Source: CAADGV01 sp040290295 (GTDB lineage: Bacteria > Bacteroidota > Ignavibacteria > UBA10030 > UBA6906). Taken from it: 64,000 bases of DNA. The stretch lies in NCBI GenBank assembly GCA_040290295.1, contig PSMW01000006.1, positions 62,001 to 126,000 of the forward strand, written 5' to 3'. The translations under genes and the position numbers were made by a program. The notes beneath the pieces are model-generated. The model ran no database searches and was not told the DNA's origin. It was given only the letters and a program-made list of their open reading frames with translations. The stretch's first letter is position 1, and every line of letters begins with the position of its first letter. Shown piece by piece: positions 17,630-26,205 of the stretch.

Positions 17630-18217
17630 CTAACGAGCGCCAAAATACGGAGGCTCGTTGCCCGGCTTCCATTTGATGTTACACCCCATGCTGGGTTTCT
17701 GGTTGGGGTCAACAGGCTTCCCGCTCAAGACAGCATCGAGCGCGTTGCGCACGTCTTTTCCGGTAACGGGAATGGTGTTCCCGGGCCTGCTGTCATCGAA
17801 CTGACCGCAATAGACGAGCCTCCGACCCTGATCGAAGATATAGAAATCGGGTGTGCAGGCAGCCGCAAACGCCTTGGCTACTTCCTGTGTCTCGTCGAAA
17901 CAAAACGGGAACGTGAAGCCGAGCGTTCGAGCCATTTCTGCAGTGCTTGCCGGCGCATCCTCCGGATAGTGGGTAGGATCGTTCGATGTTATCGCAACGA
18001 TGCCGACGTCTTTGTCGGCGTAGTCTCGTCCGAGGCGCGCGAGTTCGTGCTGGATATGCTGCACGTAGGGACAATGCCTGCAGATGAACATCACGAGCAG
18101 AGCTTTCTTGTCGTTGAATGTGTCGCGTGAAATCGTCTTTCCGCTCACCACATCCGGCAGCGAAAAATTCGGTGCAGGTGTGCCGAGCGGTAGCATGGTT
18201 GAAGGTGTTCGTGCCAT
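17630..18217 (-). CDS. Thioredoxin-fold redox protein (AhpC/TSA-like)
   Basis: The product has 195 residues and no signal peptide. It starts like redoxins (LGTPAPNFSLPDVVSGKTIS) and has the active-site region VMFICRHCPYV. Homologs of this type are annotated as thioredoxin-family or peroxiredoxin-like proteins; here C-R-H-C fills the place of the usual C-x-x-C. Another Cys-containing loop AAACTPDFYIFD follows. Its partner and substrate are unknown. Confidence 0.85.
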   Translation of the reverse strand: MARTPSTMLPLGTPAPNFSLPDVVSGKTISRDTFNDKKALLVMFICRHCPYVQHIQHELARLGRDYADKDVGIVAITSNDPTHYPEDAPASTAEMARTLGFTFPFCFDETQEVAKAFAAACTPDFYIFDQGRRLVYCGQFDDSRPGNTIPVTGKDVRNALDAVLSGKPVDPNQKPSMGCNIKWKPGNEPPYFGAR

Positions 18218-18320
18218 CGAGGAGTTCCTTTCTTTTTCTTTTCGAACAAATCAAAATCAATAGTCGTTTAGGATGCACATCTCGATTGCTCACGTGTACT
18301 TCTCCGAGCGCAATGCGACG

Positions 18321-19235
18321 CTACCGCGAGGCTGACGTTGGGTGCAGGACTGTGCTTAATCGGCGTATGTCATCGGGTGTGGTGCCGCAGCAACCGCCGA
18401 TGATGGAGGCGCCGAGCGCACGCCATTGCTGTGCAAACGCTGCGTATTCTTCCTCGTTCACATCGCGCGTCATGCGTCCTTCTCGCACGTCGGGTTTGCC
18501 CACATTCGCATACACGGCAAAAGGTGAGCGGGGTTGAAGCTGAGAGAGGAGATCGTTGAGTTGCCGAATCAAAGGGGTAAGATGCCGCGGGGAGATGCAG
18601 TTGAGTGAGAGCATCGTGGGTTGAAGCAACGCGAGAGCGCTGACCGCCTCGCTGAGCGGCTCGCCGCCGTAGAGCGTGCCATCCTTTCGGCACGTAAAGC
18701 TGACGACGACCTCCTTGCCTGTGGCTCGAGCGGCGGTGCAAGCTGCAACGGCTTCGCGGATGGTGGTCATGGTTTCGATCAGCAGAACATCCACGCCCAG
18801 GCGCGCAAGGCGTTCGGTCTGTTCGCCGTGCTCGTCTTCCAACTCGGCGATGCTGGGAACCAACTCAGGGCGATAACAATCCTCTACAGGTGCAACGCTT
18901 CCTGCAATCAAGATGGTTCGGTCGGGAAAGCGCGCACGTGCGAGCTGTGCACATTCGACTGCTCGTGCTGTCAGCTCGAACGAACGATCGGCGATGCCGG
19001 CGCGTTGGAACACTCGCCGATTCGTGCGAAAGGTGTTGGTCGTGATAATGTCGGCGTCTGCGGTGATGTAGTCCTCATGAATCTGCTGCACGACCTCGGG
19101 AGCGTGGACAAGAGCATTTGCCGACCACAACGGCAGTCCGATATCCACGCCGCGTCGCTCCAGTTCCGTCCCCATGGCACCGTCGAGGATGAGCACGGAT
19201 CGTTGAGCAAGGAGGTGTGTGAGAGGACCGTTCAT
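18321..19235 (-). CDS. Homocysteine S-methyltransferase family protein
   Basis: The product has 304 residues. It opens with LILDGAMGTELERRGVD and TTNTFRTNRR; the zinc ligands are seen in VSFTCRKDG and in the C-terminal GGCCGTTP. Such enzymes transfer a methyl group, for example from S-methylmethionine or betaine, to homocysteine to give methionine. The ATG at 19235 overlaps the upstream stop as ATGA; a TTG four codons earlier is rejected. The methyl donor is not known. Confidence 0.88.
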   Translation of the reverse strand: MNGPLTHLLAQRSVLILDGAMGTELERRGVDIGLPLWSANALVHAPEVVQQIHEDYITADADIITTNTFRTNRRVFQRAGIADRSFELTARAVECAQLARARFPDRTILIAGSVAPVEDCYRPELVPSIAELEDEHGEQTERLARLGVDVLLIETMTTIREAVAACTAARATGKEVVVSFTCRKDGTLYGGEPLSEAVSALALLQPTMLSLNCISPRHLTPLIRQLNDLLSQLQPRSPFAVYANVGKPDVREGRMTRDVNEEEYAAFAQQWRALGASIIGGCCGTTPDDIRRLSTVLHPTSASR

Positions 19236-19858
19236 CGCTCGCGCCAAGGTGACGTGACGATCGCAGCGGCGTTGCTGCGTCGTGCCAGTTCATGAATGCG
19301 TCGCTCGATCGTTGCGCGCGCGGAGTCCAGCAGTCCGGTGCGGAGTACCTTTTCTCGCGCCGAGTGCTGAAGTGCTCCAATGGCTTGTTCACGATCTTCG
19401 TCCGAGATGCGATTCCACCACCCGCTTTCGTCTTCGAGGATCGAGAAGGAATCCATTTGCACCGAGAGGAGTTTGGGAGGCGGCAGTTCCGCACGCACTT
19501 CGAGCGGCGCGTCGGTGATGGTGATGCGAAAAGGTTGTTGCAGATCGAATCCTGCTTTTGCCGTAAACACGCCGCGCAGGCGCAGAGTTTTCGTGCTGCC
19601 CAGCCAGCGATGCGACCAGTCGTAATCGACCAACACATCGCGTGCGACGGTGGCCAACTCAGCAATCGGCGAGGTTTGCTCGATCACCACCGTTTCGTTG
19701 ATACGGACCTGTGGCGTGAAATGGAATGTCTCCTTGATGCCTTGCGCGATCGTGTGTGCGACTTCCGCCGGCGCCTTGACAAAAAGGAGATAGGCGCCGA
19801 CTGCCGCGGCGAGCAGCCCGAAGCCGATCAACGTCAGAGCTGTTGCAAAACGCTTCAT
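19232..19858 (-). CDS. DUF4230 domain protein
   Basis: The product has 208 residues with one N-terminal membrane anchor (about 4-28). The body carries the DUF4230 pattern of a short conserved strand region with VLVDYDW...LRLRGVFTAKAGFDLQQPF. Function is unknown; members are anchored cell-envelope proteins. It is followed by the homocysteine methyltransferase with a four-base overlap. A lone -7-like TATATTG lies upstream (19891-19885, minus strand). Confidence 0.75.
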   Translation of the reverse strand: MKRFATALTLIGFGLLAAAVGAYLLFVKAPAEVAHTIAQGIKETFHFTPQVRINETVVIEQTSPIAELATVARDVLVDYDWSHRWLGSTKTLRLRGVFTAKAGFDLQQPFRITITDAPLEVRAELPPPKLLSVQMDSFSILEDESGWWNRISDEDREQAIGALQHSAREKVLRTGLLDSARATIERRIHELARRSNAAAIVTSPWRER

Positions 19859-19903
19859 GAGTCGTAGCAGGACGATAGCCTGTTCAATATAGCAATCGGA
19901 TCG

Positions 19904-19937
19904 AAAAGAAAAAGCCCGCTGGTAGGTTGCAACGGGC
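19904..19937 (-). terminator. Rho-independent terminator after the subtilase gene
   Basis: On the minus strand an 8-base stem (19937-19930 with 19921-19914, one G-T pair) and an 8-base loop are followed by a T-rich tract (19913-19904). It lies 26 bases after the subtilase stop. Confidence 0.75.
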
Positions 19938-19962
19938 GGGTCGCCATCGAGCACAGGAGTGG

Positions 19963-21627
19963 TCAGTTCACGATCAGCATGCTGTTCCATCCCCCAAAAC
20001 CATCGGGCACTTTTCGGCTGTTGGCAGGATCTTCCAGCCATACAGCGCCATCGATGACGAACTTGTACTGATACTCGCCCGGTTGCGGCTTCGGCATCCA
20101 TGCACTCCACCAGCCATCGAACGATTCTCGCAAGCGCAGTGCATCAGCGTTCCAGTTATTGAAACTTCCTGCGATGGCAACCTTGCGCGGTACACGGTTG
20201 TGATACAGAAAAAGAATCTTCCCGTCGATCATGTGAACCCCCGGCGCAAGGTCGCGATGGCCGCGCGTCAACGCCGTTAGGACCGCCAGGCGCGGGTTCA
20301 GCACGCCGCTTCCTTGCTGGTCGGGTGATGCGTGCTTGAGCGGCTCCGCGGTTTCCATCAAGATCGCCTTGATGGCTGCAGGCGTGAGGTCGGGATGGGC
20401 TTCGAGCATCTGCGCGATCACGGCGCTGACGATCGGCGCAGCGAACGACGTACCATCCGCGTGTTTGTAGTATGGTGCAACGTACTTCATCTCTTGGATG
20501 CGTGTTCGCGCCCATGCTTTGTAATCTCTTCTCACAATCTGCTTGGGAATCCTTCCCCCGACGGCTCGATACCGTTCGAGCAGGCGCTCTGCTCTGCGCG
20601 GCGACGCGTTCAGGAGCTTGAACAAGATGGGTGCTTCGAGAAACTGCGTCGTCCCCGGAAGGATCGGCGCTGCGATCCAGATTGCAGGAGCTATCACCTC
20701 GGGCTTTGCGATGCCCTCGGCAGTTCGTCCATACGTCGAAGGGAACATACGGCGGAATTCTTTCCACACCTCATTCTTGTCGTCAACGCCTCCCACGGTA
20801 ATCGCCGACGGTGAGCTTGCAGGGGGAAGAATGGGTCGGTCGGGATTGTTGCCGACCGCAGCAACGACCACGATGCCCTTCTGCACCGCTTCTTCGACTG
20901 CACGATCCACAGGGTTGTCGGCGGACATTGCCGGCTCATCGTCATAGACGGACATGCTGATGATGCGGATGTTATATTCTGCGGCGTGCTCGGTCGCCCA
21001 GTGGAGCGCACGCAGAATATCGGCGCGAGAAATTCTCCGCGTGCGTGTGTTCAACACCTTTATCAATACCACATTGGCTTCCGAAGCGATCCCGCGATAC
21101 ATGCCGTCGGAGAGCGTGCCGTTACCGGCTGCCGTCACCGACGTCATCGTGCCGTGCCAGCTTTCCTCATGCGCTTTTTTGAAATAGCTCCTCGACACCT
21201 GCTCGTCAGTGACGTCGAGGATGGCTTTGATGCGATTGCGCGGCTTGACCAAGTCGGGGTGAAGACTGAAGCCGGAGTCGATGAACGCGATCGTCACGCC
21301 GCGTCCGCGAAAGCGCGGATCGGCGTTGAGCCGGAGCGGAAGAGGAAGGAGGGCAAACTCGTTGTTCGTTCGTGCGCGAAACAACGAACTGCGAAGCGCC
21401 GACGGTCCGAGTCCGTTGAATCCTGGGTCGGGCAGAAAACCCTCGCCGACGTATGCTTCCTCGAATTCGTTCAGATACAAGCACCGTTCGCACATCCCCT
21501 GATACACCGACCAACCGGGATAGCGCTTGCGAATCTTATCGACAACGGTTTGCTCATCCTCGCTGGTGAAGATGTGCTGCAGGCGTTCGACATACTGTTT
21601 GCAGATCGGGCACTTCGGGGAAGGCAT
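19963..21627 (-). CDS. Subtilisin-like (S8) peptidase with N-terminal zinc-ribbon-like and C-terminal CBM48-like domains
   Basis: The product has 554 residues and no signal peptide. C6-x2-C9 and C46-x2-C49 form a possible zinc-binding module. The catalytic triad is complete: D117 (IAFIDSGF), H158 (SWHGTMTS) and S394 (DGTSFAAP), with the oxyanion Asn in AAVGNN. About 70 extra residues are inserted between KPEVIAPA and the Ser motif. Residues about 470-554 look like an AMPK/CBM48 glycogen-binding module (IAGSFNNWN, GEYQYKFVIDG). This architecture is unusual and points to an intracellular protease that may recognise glycogen or a sugar polymer. It follows an unknown gene by ten bases. Confidence 0.88.
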   Translation of the reverse strand: MPSPKCPICKQYVERLQHIFTSEDEQTVVDKIRKRYPGWSVYQGMCERCLYLNEFEEAYVGEGFLPDPGFNGLGPSALRSSLFRARTNNEFALLPLPLRLNADPRFRGRGVTIAFIDSGFSLHPDLVKPRNRIKAILDVTDEQVSRSYFKKAHEESWHGTMTSVTAAGNGTLSDGMYRGIASEANVVLIKVLNTRTRRISRADILRALHWATEHAAEYNIRIISMSVYDDEPAMSADNPVDRAVEEAVQKGIVVVAAVGNNPDRPILPPASSPSAITVGGVDDKNEVWKEFRRMFPSTYGRTAEGIAKPEVIAPAIWIAAPILPGTTQFLEAPILFKLLNASPRRAERLLERYRAVGGRIPKQIVRRDYKAWARTRIQEMKYVAPYYKHADGTSFAAPIVSAVIAQMLEAHPDLTPAAIKAILMETAEPLKHASPDQQGSGVLNPRLAVLTALTRGHRDLAPGVHMIDGKILFLYHNRVPRKVAIAGSFNNWNADALRLRESFDGWWSAWMPKPQPGEYQYKFVIDGAVWLEDPANSRKVPDGFGGWNSMLIVN

Positions 21628-21637
21628 AGCACGTCCC

Positions 21638-22351
21638 TCACGAAAACACGTACGCCATTAGCTTGCGCTTGGCAATGGGAAGAATGGTTTCGTTATACGG
21701 GAAGTCCACATCCGTTTCGCACACATACGTGGCAGGATTCGGCAGATCACGATATTGTTCGATGAGTTGAAGCTTGATCGATTCGGGCGAGCGATGGATG
21801 AAGCGCTGTTCGATCTCCCCGATGTTCACGGTTTTCAAGCGTCGGTACCGCTCGTTCGCCGACGTGAAGAGCGAAAGCTCGTAGCGAAGCAAGTGCAGTA
21901 ACGCTGCGCGATGTTCGGGGACGAACCAATAACCTTCCTCACGATACATCGGAAGAATCCCGACCTGTTCGATCTTCATGTGTTCATCCACAAAATTATA
22001 GATGCTCACCCCTTCGTCGATGGCTTGCTGAATCTTCGGGAGTGCCCACAGAATCAGTTCTGCTGCACGAGCAAGATCATCGTCGGTCAAGCCGGTCGTT
22101 TCGTACACTAACTTGCCATGTTCAAGATCCACTTCCTTCAACTCGTGAGAAAGGTGGCCCTGCATATCACTCATGCTGTTGATGATCTTCACCAACGCAC
22201 TGTGCAAGTCCACCAATTCCGCCAGCGATGGATACAGTTTGTTGTGGGAGAACTCACCGTAGTACTCTTTTAACCCTTCGAGCACACGATATTGTGCCGA
22301 CTCGATGTCGCCGATGCCGGCAAGGAACGTATCGAGCGTCAGTTTCCGCAT
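21638..22351 (-). CDS. Protein of unknown family, partner of the subtilase
   Basis: The product has 237 residues, soluble and acidic, mostly helical by eye, without cysteine-rich, membrane or nucleotide-binding motifs. Visible landmarks are SMSDMQGHLSHELKEVDLEH, a LARAAELILWALPKIQQAI helix and a C-terminal YVCETDVDFPYNETILPIAK segment. I do not recognise the family. It is the first gene of a two-gene unit with the subtilase (ten-base gap) under its own promoter. It could be a substrate, inhibitor or adaptor of the protease; this is inference from position only. Confidence 0.7.
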   Translation of the reverse strand: MRKLTLDTFLAGIGDIESAQYRVLEGLKEYYGEFSHNKLYPSLAELVDLHSALVKIINSMSDMQGHLSHELKEVDLEHGKLVYETTGLTDDDLARAAELILWALPKIQQAIDEGVSIYNFVDEHMKIEQVGILPMYREEGYWFVPEHRAALLHLLRYELSLFTSANERYRRLKTVNIGEIEQRFIHRSPESIKLQLIEQYRDLPNPATYVCETDVDFPYNETILPIAKRKLMAYVFS

Positions 22352-22421
22352 TGCTTCTCTCTCTTCTCTCAGGACTGTTTGTTTGTTGAGTTTCTTTTCA
22401 ACGAACGGTCTTCTATTGACA

Positions 22422-22450
22422 TATTATAAAAGTCGAGCCAAAAAAGTCAA
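22422..22450 (-). promoter_or_regulatory. Promoter for the unknown-subtilase gene pair
   Basis: On the minus strand TTGAC (TTG at 22450-22448), a 19-base spacer, then TATAATA (22428-22422), followed by the gene start 70 bases later. Confidence 0.6.
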
Positions 22451-22567
22451 CGGCAGAAGTTGTGTTCGTGTAGAGCCGAGCAGCTCGACGCCGTACGGAG
22501 TTCGTGCAGTTTGTAGAAAGGTAACAGAAAGCAACTGAGCATGGAGTTGAGTATATTGTACGCACGT

Positions 22568-23713
22568 ATGACGATCGAACAACAAACGGAACTGCTCGCG
22601 GCGCCGAAAGAGGTAGATGTCGAAGCGATCGAACGAGAGCTGACGCGGTTGTGGAAGGACGCCTCGGAGGAGAGCGCCGATCCTCTTTCCACGCCGGTGG
22701 TACGAGCGTGTTCATTGAATTTCATCGTCTTCTCGGAGGATGAGCACCAACTAGACGAACTTTGGGAGATGGTGGGGGAGGTGACCGTCGAACATCCGGC
22801 GCGTATCTTTCTCCTCGCTGCAAATCGCCGAGCGGCAACCGCCAAACTCGATGCATGGATTTCCGCACGATGCTCGCTTCCCGTGCCGGGAGGAAAGCAG
22901 GTCTGTTGCGAACAGATCACACTGATCGGCGGTGGGGAAGAGACGGCGAAACTTCCCAGCATCGTTACGTCCCTGCTGGTGCCGGATGTCCCGAGCGTGC
23001 TCTTATGGAAATCGGGTGTGGACGAACACGACGGCATTCTTCGATCGCTGAGTGCGGTGGTCAACCGTGTGCTCATCGACTCGTCGGACGACCCCACGTC
23101 GCTCGATACTCTGCGAGCATGGGGAGCCTTTGTCGATCGCGCTGAGGTGCACGTAACCTTCGGCGACCTTGCCTGGACACATCTCACGCCGTGGCGCTCG
23201 ATGCTGGCAAACGCATTCAACCCGCCGACAATGCGCCCGCTTCTTCGCGACATCGGTGCGGTGACGGTATCGTATTCGAGAACAAAAGAGCCGCGTCATT
23301 CTGGTTTGAGCCAAGCCTTGCTGCTCGCGGGTTGGCTTGCAGTACGCCTGCAGTGGCAGACTATCGAAGCGATGAAGGTGCAAGAAGGGGGAACGTTCTC
23401 CGCGCTTTTTCGTTCGGGAGATCGTCGCATTGCCGTTGCGCTTTGTCCGGTGGAACCGCGGCAAGGGCTTGCTGGGGGCATCGAAAGTATCACGCTCGCT
23501 TTGGGAGCCTCGTCGAGTGTAAAGGTGAAGACGACGGCGCATCGCGATTGTGCGGCACTGACGATTCGGTCCGAGCACGGCACATCGGAAGAGGTGTTGA
23601 CCGTCATGATCGACAAACCGGAGGCGGTGCTGGTGGCGCAAGAACTCGAGGTGTTGACTCGCGATCGAGGCTACGAAGCTGTGCTTTCACGACTCAGGGA
23701 ACTGCTGCCATGA
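22568..23713 (+). CDS. opcA: Glucose-6-phosphate dehydrogenase assembly protein OpcA
   Basis: The product has 381 residues from ATG 22568; an ATG at 22541 adds nine residues that look unlike the family. The start VDVEAIERELTRLWKD and the core DVPSVLLWKSG and DLAWTHLTPWRSMLA match OpcA, an activator of glucose-6-phosphate dehydrogenase at the entry of the oxidative pentose phosphate pathway. The gene normally sits beside zwf; here zwf is not in the window. It overlaps pgl by ATGA. Confidence 0.88.
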   Translation: MTIEQQTELLAAPKEVDVEAIERELTRLWKDASEESADPLSTPVVRACSLNFIVFSEDEHQLDELWEMVGEVTVEHPARIFLLAANRRAATAKLDAWISARCSLPVPGGKQVCCEQITLIGGGEETAKLPSIVTSLLVPDVPSVLLWKSGVDEHDGILRSLSAVVNRVLIDSSDDPTSLDTLRAWGAFVDRAEVHVTFGDLAWTHLTPWRSMLANAFNPPTMRPLLRDIGAVTVSYSRTKEPRHSGLSQALLLAGWLAVRLQWQTIEAMKVQEGGTFSALFRSGDRRIAVALCPVEPRQGLAGGIESITLALGASSSVKVKTTAHRDCAALTIRSEHGTSEEVLTVMIDKPEAVLVAQELEVLTRDRGYEAVLSRLRELLP

Positions 23714-24474
23714 GCCGCACGATCCACATCTTTTCGTCAACAGACGAGATGCAGTGCGAAGCTGCGCGCGCCATTGTTCAGACATTGCGGCGCGCGGTGG
23801 AGCAGCGGATGGTGGCCTCATTCGTGCTCAGCGGAGGCTCCACACCACGAGCCATCTACGCATTGCTCGGCGCCCGCGAGATGCGCTCTGCGCTACCGTG
23901 GGAACGGGTACATGTCTTTTTCGGCGACGAGCGGTATGTCAGTCACGACCATCCCGACAGCAACTACCGTATGGCGTACGATGCGCTTCTGTCGCACCTG
24001 TCGGTGCCGGTCGAACATGTCCATCGCATCGAAACAGCATTTCCTCCTCGAGAAGCGGCAGAGCGGTACGAACAAGAACTGCAACGAGCGTTTGCCTTGA
24101 AGCAGCACGAGCGACCGCGATTCGATCTCGTGCTCTTAGGATTGGGCGACGATGGCCACACCGCTTCATTTTTTCCCGAAACAGACATCCTGAACGAACA
24201 GCACAGGTTGGTGCGCGAAGTCTATGTCCCGAAATTGCAAACCTATCGTATCAGTCTGACGCTGCCGGTGTTCAATAATGCGCGTGACGTGTTCTTTCTC
24301 GTGAGCGGCTCGACGAAAGCCGAAATTGTCGCAAAGGTTGTGGAAGGTGAAGAGGGGCAATTTCCCGCGCAGGCAATTCGTCCCACACATGGTACGGTGC
24401 GCTGGTTTCTCGACCACCATGCTGCAGCGCTCCTTCGCTTTCGGCATCGACAAGAAGCGGGGACGGCGTCATGA
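23710..24474 (+). CDS. pgl: 6-phosphogluconolactonase
   Basis: The product has 254 residues. The DevB/Pgl signatures are FVLSGGSTPRAIYALL, VHVFFGDERYVSHDHPDSNYRMA and LLGLGDDGHTASFFP. The enzyme hydrolyses 6-phosphogluconolactone, the product of glucose-6-phosphate dehydrogenase. The start is fixed by the four-base overlap with opcA; the long open frame upstream is a shadow of opcA. Its stop overlaps glk in the same way. Confidence 0.95.
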   Translation: MSRTIHIFSSTDEMQCEAARAIVQTLRRAVEQRMVASFVLSGGSTPRAIYALLGAREMRSALPWERVHVFFGDERYVSHDHPDSNYRMAYDALLSHLSVPVEHVHRIETAFPPREAAERYEQELQRAFALKQHERPRFDLVLLGLGDDGHTASFFPETDILNEQHRLVREVYVPKLQTYRISLTLPVFNNARDVFFLVSGSTKAEIVAKVVEGEEGQFPAQAIRPTHGTVRWFLDHHAAALLRFRHRQEAGTAS

Positions 24475-25463
24475 TTCTTGCTGGCGACGTCGGCGGGACA
24501 AAGACGAACATCGCTTCGTTCGACGTAGCGGACGGGCGAGTCGTTCGCCGGCTCGTGAAGAGATATCGGAACAGCGAGTATCGTTCGCTCCTTGCCATCA
24601 TCCAAGAATTCAGAACCGAAGCGGGCATGACGATCGATTGCGCAGCGTTCGGTGTTGCTGGACCTGTCGTCAACGGCCGATGCGAAGCAACGAACCTTCC
24701 GTGGGTCGTGGATGCGCGAGAGATTGCCTCGACACTCGGCGTCGCGCAGGTTGGACTCATCAACGATTTGGAAGCAACGGCGTACGGCATTCTGCAACTG
24801 CAAGAGACCGATACACTGGGCTTGAATGTCGGCACGGCCGCACCGCACGGTACGATGGCAGTGATCGCGGCAGGCACGGGATTGGGAGAAGGAGGGTTGA
24901 TTTGGAACGGCACGCGCTATCAGGCGCTCGCGTCGGAGGGGGGCCACACGGACTTTGCTCCGCGGAACGAGTTGGAGATCGATCTGCTCCGCTACCTACT
25001 TTCGATGTACAAGCGTGTGAGTTACGAACGCGTCGTGTCCGGTATGGGCATCGTCAATCTGTATCGCTTCTTTCGTACCCGCCTCGGCACACCCGAGCCG
25101 AAGTGGCTGAAGGACGAGCTCACCACGGGCGACGCCGCGTCAGCCATCGCAACCGCGGCGCTGGCAGGAAAAGATGAAGCGTGCAGGCGCGCAATGGACT
25201 TGTTCGTCTCGCTCTACGGTGCCGAAGCCGGCAACCTTGCGTTGAAACTGTTGGCGACGGGCGGCGTGTACGTTGCAGGAGGGATCGCTCCGAAAATTCT
25301 TCCCCTCCTGCAGCAATCCACGTTCATGGATGCCTTCTCGGAAAAAGGAAGGCTTTCGGCGCTCGTCAAGAGCATGCCCGTGCATGTCGTGCTCAACGAC
25401 AACGCTGCGCTCTACGGAGCGGCACACTTTGCTTCGACCATCATCGAACGTTGTCTGCCATGA
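24471..25463 (+). CDS. glk: Glucokinase (Glk family)
   Basis: The product has 330 residues. The phosphate loop LAGDVGGTKTNIASFD, the FGVAGPVVNG and TNLPWVVDA blocks, and AAGTGLGEGGL mark bacterial hexokinase-family glucokinase. It makes glucose-6-phosphate, feeding OpcA/Zwf and Pgl encoded just upstream. It overlaps both neighbours by ATGA, so translation of pgl, glk and moaD is probably coupled. Confidence 0.94.
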   Translation: MILAGDVGGTKTNIASFDVADGRVVRRLVKRYRNSEYRSLLAIIQEFRTEAGMTIDCAAFGVAGPVVNGRCEATNLPWVVDAREIASTLGVAQVGLINDLEATAYGILQLQETDTLGLNVGTAAPHGTMAVIAAGTGLGEGGLIWNGTRYQALASEGGHTDFAPRNELEIDLLRYLLSMYKRVSYERVVSGMGIVNLYRFFRTRLGTPEPKWLKDELTTGDAASAIATAALAGKDEACRRAMDLFVSLYGAEAGNLALKLLATGGVYVAGGIAPKILPLLQQSTFMDAFSEKGRLSALVKSMPVHVVLNDNAALYGAAHFASTIIERCLP

Positions 25464-25708
25464 TTACGGTAAACGTCAAACTGTTCGGTCCGCTGAAGGA
25501 TATCCTTCACGCCGATGAAGTGAAGGTGAACGTTTCGCCGCCCTACAACGGAGAAGCGGCGTTCAACGCACTCGCCGAGATGTATCCCGAATTGCGAGCG
25601 TGGAAATCGAGCGTACGCTTGGCCGTCAATCTCGAATACACGTCGTTCGATCGCACGCTCACGTCGGGAGACGAAATCAGTTTCATTCCTCCTGTAAGCG
25701 GAGGCTGA
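25460..25708 (+). CDS. moaD: Molybdopterin synthase sulfur carrier subunit MoaD
   Basis: The product has 82 residues and a ubiquitin-like fold ending in PPVSGG, the Gly-Gly tail that becomes a thiocarboxylate and donates sulfur for molybdopterin. It starts in the stop of glk (ATGA), an unusual joint between sugar metabolism and cofactor synthesis. moaE follows 30 bases later. Confidence 0.93.
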   Translation: MITVNVKLFGPLKDILHADEVKVNVSPPYNGEAAFNALAEMYPELRAWKSSVRLAVNLEYTSFDRTLTSGDEISFIPPVSGG

Positions 25709-25738
25709 GGACGCGAACAAGCCGGAGAGGCCGATACG

Positions 25739-26170
25739 ATGGTTTCGATAACAACAGACCCGATCGACGTTGCTTCGATCTATCAGGCGGTGCAGTCCGT
25801 GCATGCAGGCGGCATCGTCCTGTTTGCCGGAACGGTGCGCAATCGATCGCAGGGCAGGCGCGTGAACGCGCTCGAGTATTCAGCGTACATTCCGATGGCA
25901 GAAAAACTGATGGCGGCGATCGAAGAGCAGATGCGCGCGCAGTGGCCCCTGCACCATGTGGTGCTCGTCCATCGCGTGGGAATGCTCGCACTCGGCGAGG
26001 TTGCCATCGTGACCGCTGTTGCGGCTGCTCATCGCAAAGAAGCGTTCGAGGCATGCCGCTTCGGGATTGATCGCATCAAAGCCGAGGTCCCCATCTGGAA
26101 GAAGGAACATTTCGAAGATGGACAAGAATGGGTTGTCGGGCGGGATGATGCCGATACGCCCATGACCTGA
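25739..26170 (+). CDS. moaE: Molybdopterin synthase catalytic subunit MoaE
   Basis: The product has 143 residues. GGIVLFAGTVRNRSQGRRV, LEYSAYIPMAEK and HRVGMLALGEVAI, followed by CRFGIDRIKAEVPIWKKE with the catalytic lysines, are the full MoaE pattern. With MoaD it converts cyclic pyranopterin monophosphate to molybdopterin. It lies between moaD and moaA in a consistent cofactor cluster. Confidence 0.95.
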   Translation: MVSITTDPIDVASIYQAVQSVHAGGIVLFAGTVRNRSQGRRVNALEYSAYIPMAEKLMAAIEEQMRAQWPLHHVVLVHRVGMLALGEVAIVTAVAAAHRKEAFEACRFGIDRIKAEVPIWKKEHFEDGQEWVVGRDDADTPMT

Positions 26171-26205
26171 GCGAACAAGCGCCCGATTGTTTCGACCACG
26201 ATCGC

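Noticed and set aside
22541..22567. Upstream ATG as start of opcA and TATATTG (22552) as its promoter
   Set aside because: The added residues do not resemble OpcA, and no TTG lies at the right distance; a promoter there would make the gene leaderless.
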